Shown in pieces: positions 28,421 to 40,400 of a DNA stretch of 64,000 nt (within the stretch, counting starts at the first letter, position 1; each line of letters begins with the position of its first letter). A model generated the notes under the pieces. It made no database searches. It saw nothing but the letters and a program-made list of their open reading frames with translations, and was not told the DNA's origin. The position numbers and the translations under genes are program-made. The DNA comes from Mycobacterium sp. ITM-2016-00317 (GTDB lineage Bacteria; Actinomycetota; Actinomycetes; Mycobacteriales; Mycobacteriaceae): contig NZ_CP134399.1 of NCBI RefSeq assembly GCF_002968295.1, forward strand, positions 2,418,001 through 2,482,000, in the 5' to 3' direction.

Positions 28421-29727
28421 AGCAGTCGCCTTCCCGCCAGCACGTCAGCCATGAATTGGTCTGTCCTTTCCGGTGTTTCGGCATTCACCGAGGCCGGCGG
28501 GTGCCAGGTCTGCTGGATCGCGCCCGAGATGTCGGTGTAGAACGGCGTCGGCGGGCGGGGGCCGCCGTCGCCGATGGACTCCCGGATCAGGTCGGCGTTC
28601 TCGTACGTCTCCCGGATCTCCGGACTGTCGTAGGACGCCGAATACGGGGACGGTTCGCTCTCGTCCAGCATGTACTGGGTCGCCTTCGGTTCGGCGTTGA
28701 TGCACTCGACCAGCGCCACCGCCTGTTCCGGGTACTTGGTGTAGGCGCCGATACCGAGGTTCGCGCCGCCCAGCGGCGGCGCGCTCGGGAGGTCGGGGGA
28801 CACCCTGGGGTAGCGGGCCCAGCCGATGTCGTCGACGACTTCCTGAGCCAGAGTGCCTTCCTCGGCCGCGCTGCGCGCGGCGGCGAGCACGTAGGGCCAG
28901 TTGACCATGAACATGCCCTGATCGGACTGGAAGTTGGCGCGGGCCTGCTCTTCCGATGCGTTCGACATGTCGGTGGGTGCGGCGGGGGAGCGACCGAGGT
29001 TTCCGACGATCTCGGCGGCCTTCTCGCCGGGCGGGGTGGCCAGTGACGGCTTGGCGTTGCGGCCGGCCTCCACGTCCTCCAGCAGCGCGCCGCCACCGGA
29101 GAGCACCAGCGCGTTGATCAACACCGTGTAACCCTCATAGCGCTGCGCCTGGACCGCGATCTTCTTCTTCTGGCCGACAGCGGCTTTGAGCATCTCATCC
29201 CAGGTGAACGTCGGCGATGCGGGATCGACGCCGGCCGCGGCGGCCGCCGATTTGCGGTACCAGAGAAGCTGGGCGTTGGACTTGTACGGCGCCCCGTAGA
29301 GGGTGTCCTCCCACATGCCGGTCTCGATCGGGGCGGGCAGCATCCCGGCAGTCAGCCGATCGGCCTCTTCCGCGGTGTACGGGCGAAGGAAACCGGCGTT
29401 GGCGAACTCGGCGGTGAACACCACGTCCATGCTGACCAGATCGATCGACGAATCACCGGCGGCCAGGCGGCGGACCATCTGCTCACGCTGGGCGGTGGCG
29501 GTGCTGGGCAGCGATTCGATGCGCACCTGATAGGCGCCGTTGGAGGCGTCCGCGCACTGCTCGGCGCGGGCGACAGAGCCTCCGTTGTCGGGAAGGATGT
29601 ACCACGTCAGCGTCGGAGGGCCTCCCTGACTACCGCAGGCCGACAACAACGTCGCCGCGATCACGGGTGCGCTGGCCAGCGCGATCGCCCGACGTCGTCG
29701 CCCGCGGGCGAACTGAATCCGTTTCAT
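28417..29727 (-). CDS. Carbohydrate ABC transporter substrate-binding lipoprotein
   Basis: This extracellular solute-binding protein family 1 member (436 residues) is anchored by lipid. The signal peptide has a twin-Arg-rich start (RGRRRRAIALASAPVIAATL) and lipobox LLSACGS. The mature protein has the ordered motifs LVSMDVVFTAEFANAGFLRP, YGAPYKSNAQLLWYRKS and GANLGIGAYTKYPEQAVAL seen in sugar-binding proteins. Start ATG 29727, with GAGGA 4 nt upstream; the longer ORF to 29811 has no RBS. First gene of the importer operon. The specific sugar is unknown; the divergent alpha-glucosidase suggests a gluco-oligosaccharide such as trehalose or maltose. Confidence 0.92.
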   Translation of the reverse strand: MKRIQFARGRRRRAIALASAPVIAATLLSACGSQGGPPTLTWYILPDNGGSVARAEQCADASNGAYQVRIESLPSTATAQREQMVRRLAAGDSSIDLVSMDVVFTAEFANAGFLRPYTAEEADRLTAGMLPAPIETGMWEDTLYGAPYKSNAQLLWYRKSAAAAAGVDPASPTFTWDEMLKAAVGQKKKIAVQAQRYEGYTVLINALVLSGGGALLEDVEAGRNAKPSLATPPGEKAAEIVGNLGRSPAAPTDMSNASEEQARANFQSDQGMFMVNWPYVLAAARSAAEEGTLAQEVVDDIGWARYPRVSPDLPSAPPLGGANLGIGAYTKYPEQAVALVECINAEPKATQYMLDESEPSPYSASYDSPEIRETYENADLIRESIGDGGPRPPTPFYTDISGAIQQTWHPPASVNAETPERTDQFMADVLAGRRLL

Positions 29728-29831
29728 CACGTCCTCGTCTATGAAGTTGTGGTCTCCGATGAGGGCCACGGGCAGCACATTCGGTACGTCTGAGAGTGTG
29801 TCACACCTCACAGGCCTGGTGGGGAAGGGTG

Positions 29832-30009
29832 TCAGCGTGGCGGGGCGGTGGATCCGCGGATCACCAGCCGGGTCGCCGATGTGGTCACCGGTGGCGCTGT
29901 TTCGGGAGTTCCCTGGTGCCGGGCGACCGTGGTGAGGTCGGTGATGTCCGCGGCCGGACCGTCGCCCCCGATGATGATCGAAATATGTTGCGGTACAGAG
30001 ATTTCAGAG
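29832..30009 (-). pseudogene. C-terminal remnant of a LacI-family transcriptional regulator
   Basis: The minus strand encodes about 58 residues that read like the end of a LacI-type repressor: SVPQHISIIIGGDGPAADI then TDLTTVARHQG and the terminal TRLVIRGSTAPPR. These correspond to the family patterns VPxDISVxGFDD, PPLTTVRQ and ELVVRGSTAPP. Upstream codons in the same frame show no further homology, and no N-terminal HTH is present in the 417-nt space between the importer and glucosidase genes. It appears to be a deletion remnant of the local sugar regulator. The call rests on motif similarity, not a search. Confidence 0.5.
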
Positions 30010-30067
30010 CGCTGCAGGGTGTGCGGCGCGCCGGCGCGACCTTGTCGGGGGGCAGTGGTGCACCGAG

Positions 30068-30114
30068 TTGACACCCGCCTGTCGTGACACGAATCTGGAC
30101 GAGAGAACGTTTTC
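30068..30114 (+). promoter_or_regulatory. Promoter with LacI-type operator for the alpha-glucosidase gene
   Basis: TTGACA (30068-30073) is followed after 17 nt by GAATCT (30091-30096), a weak TANNNT-like -10. Seven nucleotides later lies GAGAACGTTTTC (30103-30114), a near-perfect palindrome with the central CG usual for LacI-family operators. It would overlap the transcription start. The TTG start codon of the glucosidase is 31 nt downstream. Confidence 0.42.
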
Positions 30115-30144
30115 GTCGGGTATCGCGCTGTGGAGGATCGACCG

Positions 30145-31791
30145 TTGTCTGCTGAAGAGTCGCACTGGTGGCACACCGCCGTCGTCTACCAGGTCTACAT
30201 TCGCAGCTTCGCCGACGGCGACGGTGACGGCGTCGGGGACATCCAGGGCCTGCGCGCCCGGCTGCCCTACCTGGCGCAGCTGGGCGTCGACGCGATCTGG
30301 ATCAACCCGTGGTACCCGTCTCCGATGGCCGACGCGGGCTACGACGTCGCCGACTACCGCGACATCGACCCGGCCTACGGCACGCTGGAGGACGCGCAGG
30401 CCCTGATCGCCGACGCGCACGCGCTGGGCATCCGGGTGATTCTCGACATCGTGCCCAACCACACCTCGGACCGGCACGAATGGTTCAAGGCGGCGCTGGC
30501 CGACGAACCCGGCGCGCGGCAGCGGTACCACTTCCGGCCCGGTCGCGGCACGGACGGCGGATCCCCACCCAACAACTGGCAGAGCGTGTTCGGGGGTCCC
30601 GCGTGGACCCGGGTGGACAGCGGTCCGCTGAAGGGCCAGTGGTATCTGCATCTGTTCGCCCCCGGACAGCCGGATCTGAACTGGGAGCACCCCGAGGTGC
30701 GTGCCGAGTTCGAGGACATCCTGGCGTTCTGGTTCGACCGGGGCGTCGACGGTTTCCGGATCGACGTCGCCCACGGGCTGGTCAAGGAGGCGGGGCTGCC
30801 CGACGGCGCGGACGCCGACGCCGAATCGCAGGTGATGCTGCACACCGAGGGCCGTCACCCGGCCTGGGACCAGGACGGCGTGCACGACATCTACCGCGGC
30901 TGGCGTTCGGTGGCCGAGCGCTACGCCCCGGAGCGGATCTTCATCGCCGAGGCGTGGGTGCCCAGCAACGAACGGCTCGCGCGCTACCTGCGCCCGGACG
31001 AGTTGCACACCGCGTTCCAGTTCGACTTCCTGCGCGCACCGTGGCGCGCCGAGTGGCTGCGCAAGGTCGTCGACGACGCGATCAGCTCCGCCGCGTCGGT
31101 CGGCGCGCCGCCGACCTGGGTGCTGTCCAACCACGACGTCACCCGCACCGTGACGCGGTTCTCGCGATCCCAGCCCGCACATCTGGTCGACACCGAGTGG
31201 GAGCGGGGACGCTGGGGCGAGGAGGTGCCCGATCACGCGCTGGGCCGGCGGCGTGCGCGTGCCGCGGCGCTGGTGCAGCTGGCACTGCCCGGGACCGCGT
31301 ATGTCTACCAGGGCGAGGAACTCGCGCTGGAGGAGATCGAGGACCTGCCCGCCGAGGCGCGTCAGGACCCGACCTGGGTGCAGTCCGGCTACACCGACGT
31401 CGGCCGGGACGGCTGCCGAATCCCGTTGCCCTGGAACGGGACCGAACCGCCCTACGGATTCTCGCCCTACCCCGGCGCGGTGCTGTGGCTGCCGCAGCCC
31501 GGGCACTGGGCGCAACGCAGCGCCGAGGCCCAGGAGCACGACCCCGGTTCGACGCTGAACCTGTACCGGGAGGCGCTGCGGCTGCGTCCTGAGCTGTGGT
31601 CGAGCGCCGGCCCGGTGGAATGGATCGAGGTCGCCCCCGACGTGGCGGCCTTCCGGCGCGGGGATGCCCAGTGCTGGGTCAACACCGGCACCGACGACGT
31701 GCGCCTGCCGGCCGGGGCGACGGTCGCGCTGGCCTCGGAACCCGGAGTCGAGCGGGTGCTCCCGCCCGACACCGCGGTGTGGTTGCGCTGA
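30145..31791 (+). CDS. GH13 family alpha-glucosidase
   Basis: This 548-residue glycoside hydrolase family 13 enzyme begins WWHTAVVYQVYIRSFADGDG. It has conserved regions DIVPNHTSDRHEWF, DGFRIDVAHGL (nucleophile Asp207), IFIAEAW (acid/base Glu269) and VLSNHDVTR (Asp331), matching alpha-1,4-glucosidases/oligo-1,6-glucosidases. There is no signal peptide, so it acts in the cytoplasm, presumably on sugar brought in by the divergent ABC importer. The start chosen is TTG 30145, 7 nt after GGAGGA; GTG 30130 would add five residues but would overlap that RBS. Confidence 0.93.
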   Translation: MSAEESHWWHTAVVYQVYIRSFADGDGDGVGDIQGLRARLPYLAQLGVDAIWINPWYPSPMADAGYDVADYRDIDPAYGTLEDAQALIADAHALGIRVILDIVPNHTSDRHEWFKAALADEPGARQRYHFRPGRGTDGGSPPNNWQSVFGGPAWTRVDSGPLKGQWYLHLFAPGQPDLNWEHPEVRAEFEDILAFWFDRGVDGFRIDVAHGLVKEAGLPDGADADAESQVMLHTEGRHPAWDQDGVHDIYRGWRSVAERYAPERIFIAEAWVPSNERLARYLRPDELHTAFQFDFLRAPWRAEWLRKVVDDAISSAASVGAPPTWVLSNHDVTRTVTRFSRSQPAHLVDTEWERGRWGEEVPDHALGRRRARAAALVQLALPGTAYVYQGEELALEEIEDLPAEARQDPTWVQSGYTDVGRDGCRIPLPWNGTEPPYGFSPYPGAVLWLPQPGHWAQRSAEAQEHDPGSTLNLYREALRLRPELWSSAGPVEWIEVAPDVAAFRRGDAQCWVNTGTDDVRLPAGATVALASEPGVERVLPPDTAVWLR

Positions 31792-31881
31792 ACGGCCCAG
31801 AAGAGGTCTTTGTGCCCTGACCGTGGTGCCGTCGACAGCGCACCCTGGAGGGGACGAGAACTCCCGAAGGGAAAAGAAGCG

Positions 31882-32874
31882 ATGTCCGGTCATTTTCCCG
31901 ATGGCGACACCCTGCGGTCCGCGCTGTCGCTTGCCAGTCGTGCCCCCTCGGTGCACAACTCACAACCGTGGCGGTGGCGGGTGGGCGATCAGCGCCTGGA
32001 CCTGTTCGCCGATCCGGACCTCTTGTTGCCGCACACCGACCCCGACGGTCGTGACCTGATGCTCAGCTGCGGCGCCGCGCTCAACCACTGTGTGGTGGCC
32101 CTGGCGGCGCTGGGTTGGCAGTCCAAGGTGCACAGGTTCCCGGACGCGGGCGACCCGCAGCACCTGGCGGTGCTCGAACTGCACCGCTACCCGGCGGCGG
32201 AGGTGGATGTGACGCTGGCCGCGGCGATTCCGCGTCGGCGCACCGACCGCCGGTACTACAGCTCGTGGCCGGTGCCGCGCGGTGACATCGCGTTGATGGG
32301 CGCCCGCGCGGCCCGGGCCGGGGTGCTGTTGCGCCGCGTCGACGATCTGGTGGGCCTGACCCGGTTGGTGAACGCGGCGGCCCACCGGCACGGCGCGGAC
32401 GCGGGCTATCTCGCCGAGCTGGCGACCTGGAGCGGGCGCTACGCCTCGACCGCGGGCGTCCCGGCCCACAGCGTCCCCGGCGCCGACGGCAGGGGACCGA
32501 TCCCGCTGCGCGCGTTCGCCGGCGGGGTGTTGTCGCAGACCCCGAACGCCGAGGGGGACGACGACAACGCGGCGGTGCTGGCACTGGGCACCGTCGACGA
32601 CGACCGGCTGTCCTTGCTGCGGGCGGGGGAGGCGACCAGCGTGGTGCTGCTCACCGCCACGGCACTGGGTTTGGCCAGCTGCCCGGTCACCGAGCCGTTG
32701 GAGATCGCCGACACCCGCGATGAGTTGCGCCGCGACGTGTTCGGCGCCGACGGACATCCGCAGATGCTGCTGCGGGTGGGCTGGGCTCCGGTCAACGCCG
32801 ATCCGTTGCCGTCCACTCCGCGCCGCGATCTGGCCGAAATCGTTGTCGGCCTTGACGAATCGCCCCTGAGGTAG
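31882..32874 (+). CDS. Acg-family FMN-binding nitroreductase-like protein
   Basis: This 330-residue member of the mycobacterial Acg/Rv3131-type family, made of two degenerate nitroreductase domains, carries the hallmark SRAPSVHNSQPWRWRV near the N-terminus, the VDVTLAAAIPRRRTDRRYYS segment, and the C-terminal LLRVGWAP. In M. tuberculosis these genes belong to the DosR dormancy regulon and the proteins bind but may sequester FMN. The start is ATG 31882 (AAAAGAAG upstream); a longer reading from 31810 is unlikely. It converges on the devR-like gene after 5 nt. A DosR-like half-site pair just before the start has 1 nt too much spacing. Confidence 0.9.
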   Translation: MSGHFPDGDTLRSALSLASRAPSVHNSQPWRWRVGDQRLDLFADPDLLLPHTDPDGRDLMLSCGAALNHCVVALAALGWQSKVHRFPDAGDPQHLAVLELHRYPAAEVDVTLAAAIPRRRTDRRYYSSWPVPRGDIALMGARAARAGVLLRRVDDLVGLTRLVNAAAHRHGADAGYLAELATWSGRYASTAGVPAHSVPGADGRGPIPLRAFAGGVLSQTPNAEGDDDNAAVLALGTVDDDRLSLLRAGEATSVVLLTATALGLASCPVTEPLEIADTRDELRRDVFGADGHPQMLLRVGWAPVNADPLPSTPRRDLAEIVVGLDESPLR

Positions 32875-32879
32875 GCGGG

Positions 32880-33530
32880 CTAGGGGTAGTCGGGGCGGCG
32901 TTGCCGTTCGAGTTTGGAGACGAACACCGCCGCCTGGGTGCGGCGTTCCATCCCGAGTTTCGCGAGCAGGCGGGACACGTAATTCTTGACCGTCTTCTCG
33001 GCGAGGAACATCCGGGCCGCGATCTGTTTGTTGGTCAGCCCTTCACCGAGCAGGTCGAGCAGCACCCGCTCCTGCTCGCTCAGTCCGGACAGCGGGTCGC
33101 TGGGTGCGCCCTCGCCCCGCAAGCGGGCCATCAACGCCGCGGCGGCCCGGTTGTCCAGCAGCGAGCGGCCGGCGCCGACCTCCTTGATGGCCCGGGCCAG
33201 TTCCATGCCCTTGATGTCCTTGACCACATAGCCGCTGGCCCCGGCGAGGATCGCGTCGAGCATCGCCTCGTCGGAGGTGAACGAGGTCAGGATCAGGCAG
33301 CGCAGGTCGGGAAGCCGGGACAGGAGTTCGCGGCACAACTCGATGCCGTTGCCGTCGGGCAGCCGGACGTCGAGCACCGCGACGTCGGGCTGGGCCGCGG
33401 GGATGCGGGTCAGCGCCTCGGCGACGGTGCCGGCCTCGCCGACCACGTCCAGCTCGGGGTCACTGCCCAGCAGGTCGATCAGTCCTCGCCGGACCACTTC
33501 GTGGTCGTCTACCAGGAAAACCTTCAGCAT
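32880..33530 (-). CDS. devR: DevR (DosR)-like NarL/FixJ response regulator
   Basis: It starts [20 protein letters not shown], almost the same as M. tuberculosis DevR. Phospho-acceptor Asp54 lies in [11 protein letters not shown], with Thr in [13 protein letters not shown] and Lys in GYVVKDIKG. The C-terminal LuxR-type HTH has [20 protein letters not shown] and [23 protein letters not shown] 33530 is preferred to the 33560 extension because it aligns with known DevR N-termini. It lies 33 nt after the usp gene, in the order nitroreductase - usp - devR on the minus strand. It should activate dormancy genes when phosphorylated by DevS-type kinases. Confidence 0.94.
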   Translation of the reverse strand: MLKVFLVDDHEVVRRGLIDLLGSDPELDVVGEAGTVAEALTRIPAAQPDVAVLDVRLPDGNGIELCRELLSRLPDLRCLILTSFTSDEAMLDAILAGASGYVVKDIKGMELARAIKEVGAGRSLLDNRAAAALMARLRGEGAPSDPLSGLSEQERVLLDLLGEGLTNKQIAARMFLAEKTVKNYVSRLLAKLGMERRTQAAVFVSKLERQRRPDYP

Positions 33531-33563
33531 TCGTGACGTCGTCCCTGTCCAGGTGGGCACTGA

Positions 33564-34366
33564 TCACAGTGCGGTGTGCGGTTCGCACACCAGTATCGAG
33601 CAATCGGTGTCGCGCAGGGCCGCGTTCCCGGGGGCGCCCAGCAGTGCGGCGATGCCGTCGGGCCGGTTGCGGGCGGTGACCACCAGTTGGACGGCGTCCC
33701 CGTGGGCCGAGAGGTAGCCGAGGGTGCCGCCGGGATCGTGCACCGCGGAGATGTCCACATCGGGGAAGGTGTGGCGCCATTCGGCCAGCCTGCGGTCCCA
33801 GCGCGCGCTGACCTCGGCGGGGGTCAGCACCCGTGCCGGTGCGTGCCGTCGGCGCGCCTCGTCGAGCCCGCGGCGCATCACCTCGCCGCCCGCGTCGGTG
33901 TCGGTGTACTCGATCACCACGGCGCGTTCGGCGCGGTGTTGCGGCCGTTGTGCGCGCACGATCGCGACCGCACAGCGCGCCGCCGCGGTCAGCGCCGCCG
34001 CGGTGGAACCGATCCGGCCGCTGGTGGAGTGCCTGAACCCGCGCGCGCCGAGGCACAGCAGCGACGCAGGACGGGCCGCCTCCAGCAGCGTCTCGACCGG
34101 TCTGCCCTGCAGCATCTCGAGCTCGATTTTGACGGGGCGCTCGGTGGCCTCCACGGCGGTCAGCGCGTGACGCAACGCGATCTCGCCGGTCGCCACGCGG
34201 CGGGCCTGGTCTTGCGGATCGACCGCGCCGGGTGCGGCGTCGACCACGTAGACCAGCCGCAGCGGGATGTCGGCCTCGACGGCCTCCTCGACCGCCCACA
34301 GCGCGGCGTCCACTGCCGCCGGGGACCCGTCGATGCCGACGACGATGCAGGGTCGTTCCTGTGCCC

Positions 34367-34373
<7 letters not shown>
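33564..34373 (-). CDS. Tandem-domain universal stress protein (Rv3134c-like)
   Basis: This 269-residue protein has an N-terminal UspA domain IVVGIDGSPAAVDAALWAVE and the ATP-binding pattern GARGFRHSTSGRIGS (GxxG-9x-GS); a second, more divergent domain follows (AVVIEYTDTDAGGEV to DCSILVCEPHTAL) without that motif. GTG start 34373 overlaps the stop codon of the nitroreductase gene by 7 nt (GTGCTAG). In M. tuberculosis the equivalent gene Rv3134c precedes devR-devS and is co-transcribed; the same usp-devR order is kept here. Confidence 0.92.
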
Positions 34374-37173
<2,800 letters not shown>

Positions 37174-37230
37174 CCCGGCGGGCGGGTTCGCCCTGCCCAC
37201 CCTGATCGGCATCGTTTCCCCAGCTTGACG

Positions 37231-37295
37231 CTGGTTTCTCCGCGCTGAGACGGTTTTCTCGTCTGTGACGGGAACGCTTCTCCTTCGCAACGGTT
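37231..37295 (+). promoter_or_regulatory. Upstream region of the repeat protein: direct repeats and ECF-type promoter candidate
   Basis: CTGGTTTCTC (37231) and CGGTTTTCTC (37251) are spaced exactly 20 bp, two helical turns, and GTGATTTCTC recurs at 37321. GGGAAC (37270-37275) with a 16-nt spacer before GGTT (37292-37295) resembles the SigE/SigH-type consensus GGGAAC-N15-17-CGTT. A leader of about 100 nt would follow before ATG 37407. The remaining part of the 233-nt gap shows nothing else recognised. Confidence 0.35.
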
Positions 37296-37406
37296 GGATA
37301 ACGCCAGATTTGTCGCGTCGGTGATTTCTCAAATTGTCGGTTCAGTAAGCCCCGTAAGGCCGCAAAACGGAGTTCGCGCAGCACGACGTAGAAGGACTGG
37401 GATCAG

Positions 37407-40400
37407 ATGTCACGGACCAAGAAGGGCGTGGTCGTTGTCATGATGGGCAGCGCGGGGATCTTCCTGAGCGCTCCGGTGCTGAGCCCATCGGCAAACGCGA
37501 ACCCCACTCGAGGCGGTGTGCCGTGCGTGGGCATTCTCCAGCAGCTGGTGTCTCGTCCCGGCGATATCCCGCAGGCCCTGACGGACACCGCGCGCGCTTT
37601 CACCAACCCCGGTCAGCCGGCTCCTCCGGTGGTCGTGCCGCCGGCCAGCTCGTCGTCCTCGATCGGCACGCCGCCCGCGCCGCCGACGCCCCCGGGCTCG
37701 GTGCTCCGGCCTTCTTCGGGCGCGACCCCGCCCGTCCCGCCGTCCCCGGGTACGCCCGCCTCGACGTCGACAAGCGGTGCGACGCCGCCTGTTCCGCCCG
37801 CTCCGCCCGGATCGACGGGCATCCCGAACTCGGGTGCGACACCGCCCGCACCGCCGGTGCCGGGTGCGCCCGCGGTGACCACGACCAATGGCGGGACCCC
37901 GCCCGCACCGCCGGTGCCGGGTGCGCCCGCAGGCGTTCCGGTGGGTAATCCGGGCCCGCCGGCACCGCCGGTCCCGGGTCTGCCGATCGTCGGTGACGGT
38001 GGCGCGGCGCTGCCGCCGCTTCCCCCGGTCCCCGGTGGTCCCGCGGCGATGCCAGCCGGTGCTGTTCTGCCTCCGGCCCCGCCTGCTCCGGGTGCGCCGA
38101 TCTTCGGTGAGGCCGGTGCGGCTCCCGCTCCCGGCGCCCTGGCAGGCCCTGGCGGCGCGGGCGCTCCGCTGGAAGGCGCCGCGGGTGCGGTGGCTCCCGG
38201 TGGTGGTGCCGGCGGTGGCGCCGGTGTCCCGGGCGGCGGTGCGCCGCTGGCCGCGGCTGCCGGTGAGGCCGGCCTGCCCGCCCCGGGCGCGCCGGTCGAG
38301 GGTGCGTCGGGTGTGGTGCCGCCTGTCGGTCCGCCCGCGCCGGGCGCTCCGGTGGAGGGTGCATCGGGTGTGGTGCCGCCTGTCGGTCCGCCCGCGCCGG
38401 GCGCCCCGGTGGTGGGTGACGGCGGCGTGGTGACCCCGCCGGCTCCCGGTAGCCCCGGTGTTCCCGTCGTCGACGAAGGTGGCGTCGTGACGCCGCCCGC
38501 TCCTCCTGCGCCGGGTGCGCCGGTGGTTGACGAGGCCGGTGTGGTGACCCCGCCCGCTCCTCCTGCGCCGGGTGCCCCGGTGGTTGACGAGGCCGGTGTG
38601 GTGACCCCGCCCGCTCCTCCTGCGCCGGGTGCCCCGGTTGACGGTGCGAGCGAGATCGCCACCTCGCCCGGGCCGGGAGCGCCTGGTGTTCCCGTCGAGT
38701 CTTCGGTGGAGGGCGCCACGCCGCCCGCGCCCGGAGCTCCCGGCACCCCCTCGGTGAACACGGTCGAGACGTTCTCTCCGCCTGCCCCACCCGCACCGGG
38801 AACCCCGTCGTCGAGCACTGTCGAGACGTTCTCGCCGCCGGCGCCGCCGGCACCCGGCACTCCTGTCGAATCCTCGGTGGAGATCCCGGCGCCGCCTGCT
38901 CCCGGCGTGCCCGGTGTGCCTGCCGGTGGTGAGGTCAATGTGGCGACCCCGCCGGCTCCGGGCGTGCCCGGAACTCCGGTGCATACCGCGCTCGAAGTGG
39001 CGACGCCGCCTGCACCCGGTGTGCCCGGCGTGCCGATTGAGGCGTCGTCGAGCGTGGTGACCCCGCCGTCTCCGGGTGTGCCTGGGACGCCGGTGAATTC
39101 GTCGATCGAGGTGGCGACCCCGCCGGCTCCGGGTGTGCCCGGTGCGCCGATTGAGGCGTCGTCGAGCGTGGTGACCCCGCCGTCTCCGGGTGTGCCTGGG
39201 ACGCCGGTGGATTCGGCGATCGAGGTCGCGACGCCTCCTGCTCCCGGTGTGCCTGGTGTGCCGGTGGATTCGGCGATCGAGGTCGCGACGCCTCCTGCTC
39301 CCGGTGTGCCTGGTGTGCCTGCCGGTGGTGAGGTGGATGTGGTGACGCCTCCTGCTCCGGGTGTGCCCGGTGCTCCGGTGGTGAGTGAGGCCGGTGTGGC
39401 GACCCCGCCCGCTCCGGGTCTGCCTGGGGTGCCGGTGGATTCGGCGATCGAGGTCGCGACGCCTCCTGCTCCCGGTGTGCCTGGTGTGCCTGCCGGTGGT
39501 GGGGTGGATGTGGTGACGCCTCCTGCTCCGGGTGTGCCCGGTGCTCCGGTGGTGGGTGACGCCGGTGTGGCGACCCCGCCGGCCCCGGGTCTGCCTGTCG
39601 TCCCTGCCGGGGGTGAGGGCGGCGTCGTGACGCCGCCCGCACCCGGTGTCCCGGGTGCCCCGGTCATCGGTGAGGCCGGCCTGGTTCCGCCGCCGGGGGT
39701 TCCTGCGCCCGGTGCCCCGATCGACGCGGCTGCCGGAGTGGCGGGACCCGCGGGACCGCCCGCCGCGCCCGTCTTCGGTGAAGCAGGTGCCGCCGGTGTG
39801 CCCGGCGGAGGTGCGCCCGTCGAGGGCGCCGCCGGAGCAGTCGGTGCCGGAGCCGGTGTCCCCGGTGGCGGTGCCGGTGTCGGTGCGGGTGCACCGCTGG
39901 ATGCCGCCGCTGGTGCCGCCGTTCCGGGCGGAGTTCCCGGTGCGCCGATCTTCGGTGAGGCCGGGGTGGCCACGCCGCCTGTGCCGGGTGTTCCCGGTGG
40001 TCCGGGTGCGGTGCCCGTCGGTGTGGTGACTCCGCCCGCGCCGGGTGTTCCCGGTGGTCCGGGTGCGGTGCCCGTCGGTGTGGTGACTCCGCCCGCCCCG
40101 GGTGTCCCCGGTGCGCCGATCTTCGGTGAGGCCGGGGTGGCCACGCCGCCTGTGCCGGGTGTTCCCGGTGGTCCGGGTGCGGTGCCGGTCGGTGGGGTGA
40201 CCCCGCCCGCGCCGGGTGTCCCCGGGACGCCTGCGGCGGTCACGGTTCCCGGTGGGACTCCGGGGACGCCGCCGGTTCCGCCGTCCTCGACCGGCGTCTC
40301 GGTCAACACGGGCACGCCGCCGCTGCCCGCCACGCCGGGCACGCCTGCCGCGTCCTCGGTGCCCGGGAACACGCCCGGTCTGCCGCCGGCCCCGGGCACG

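Noticed and set aside
31798..31817. AGGTCTTTGTGCCC as a DosR box before the first Acg-like gene
   Set aside because: Only about half the consensus positions match and the right half-site is poor.
31810..31881. Upstream extension of the first Acg-like protein (start at 31810)
   Set aside because: The extension has no family similarity, while ATG 31882 begins the normal N-terminus SGHFPDGDTLRSALSLASRA.
30004..31956. 650-codon minus-strand ORF opposite the alpha-glucosidase
   Set aside because: The GH13 catalytic motifs are all on the plus strand; the antisense product has no recognisable features.
38940..39680. Regular repeats that could suggest a CRISPR-like array
   Set aside because: Unit length is 57 nt with no unique spacers, the frame is maintained, and the repeats encode part of a secreted protein.
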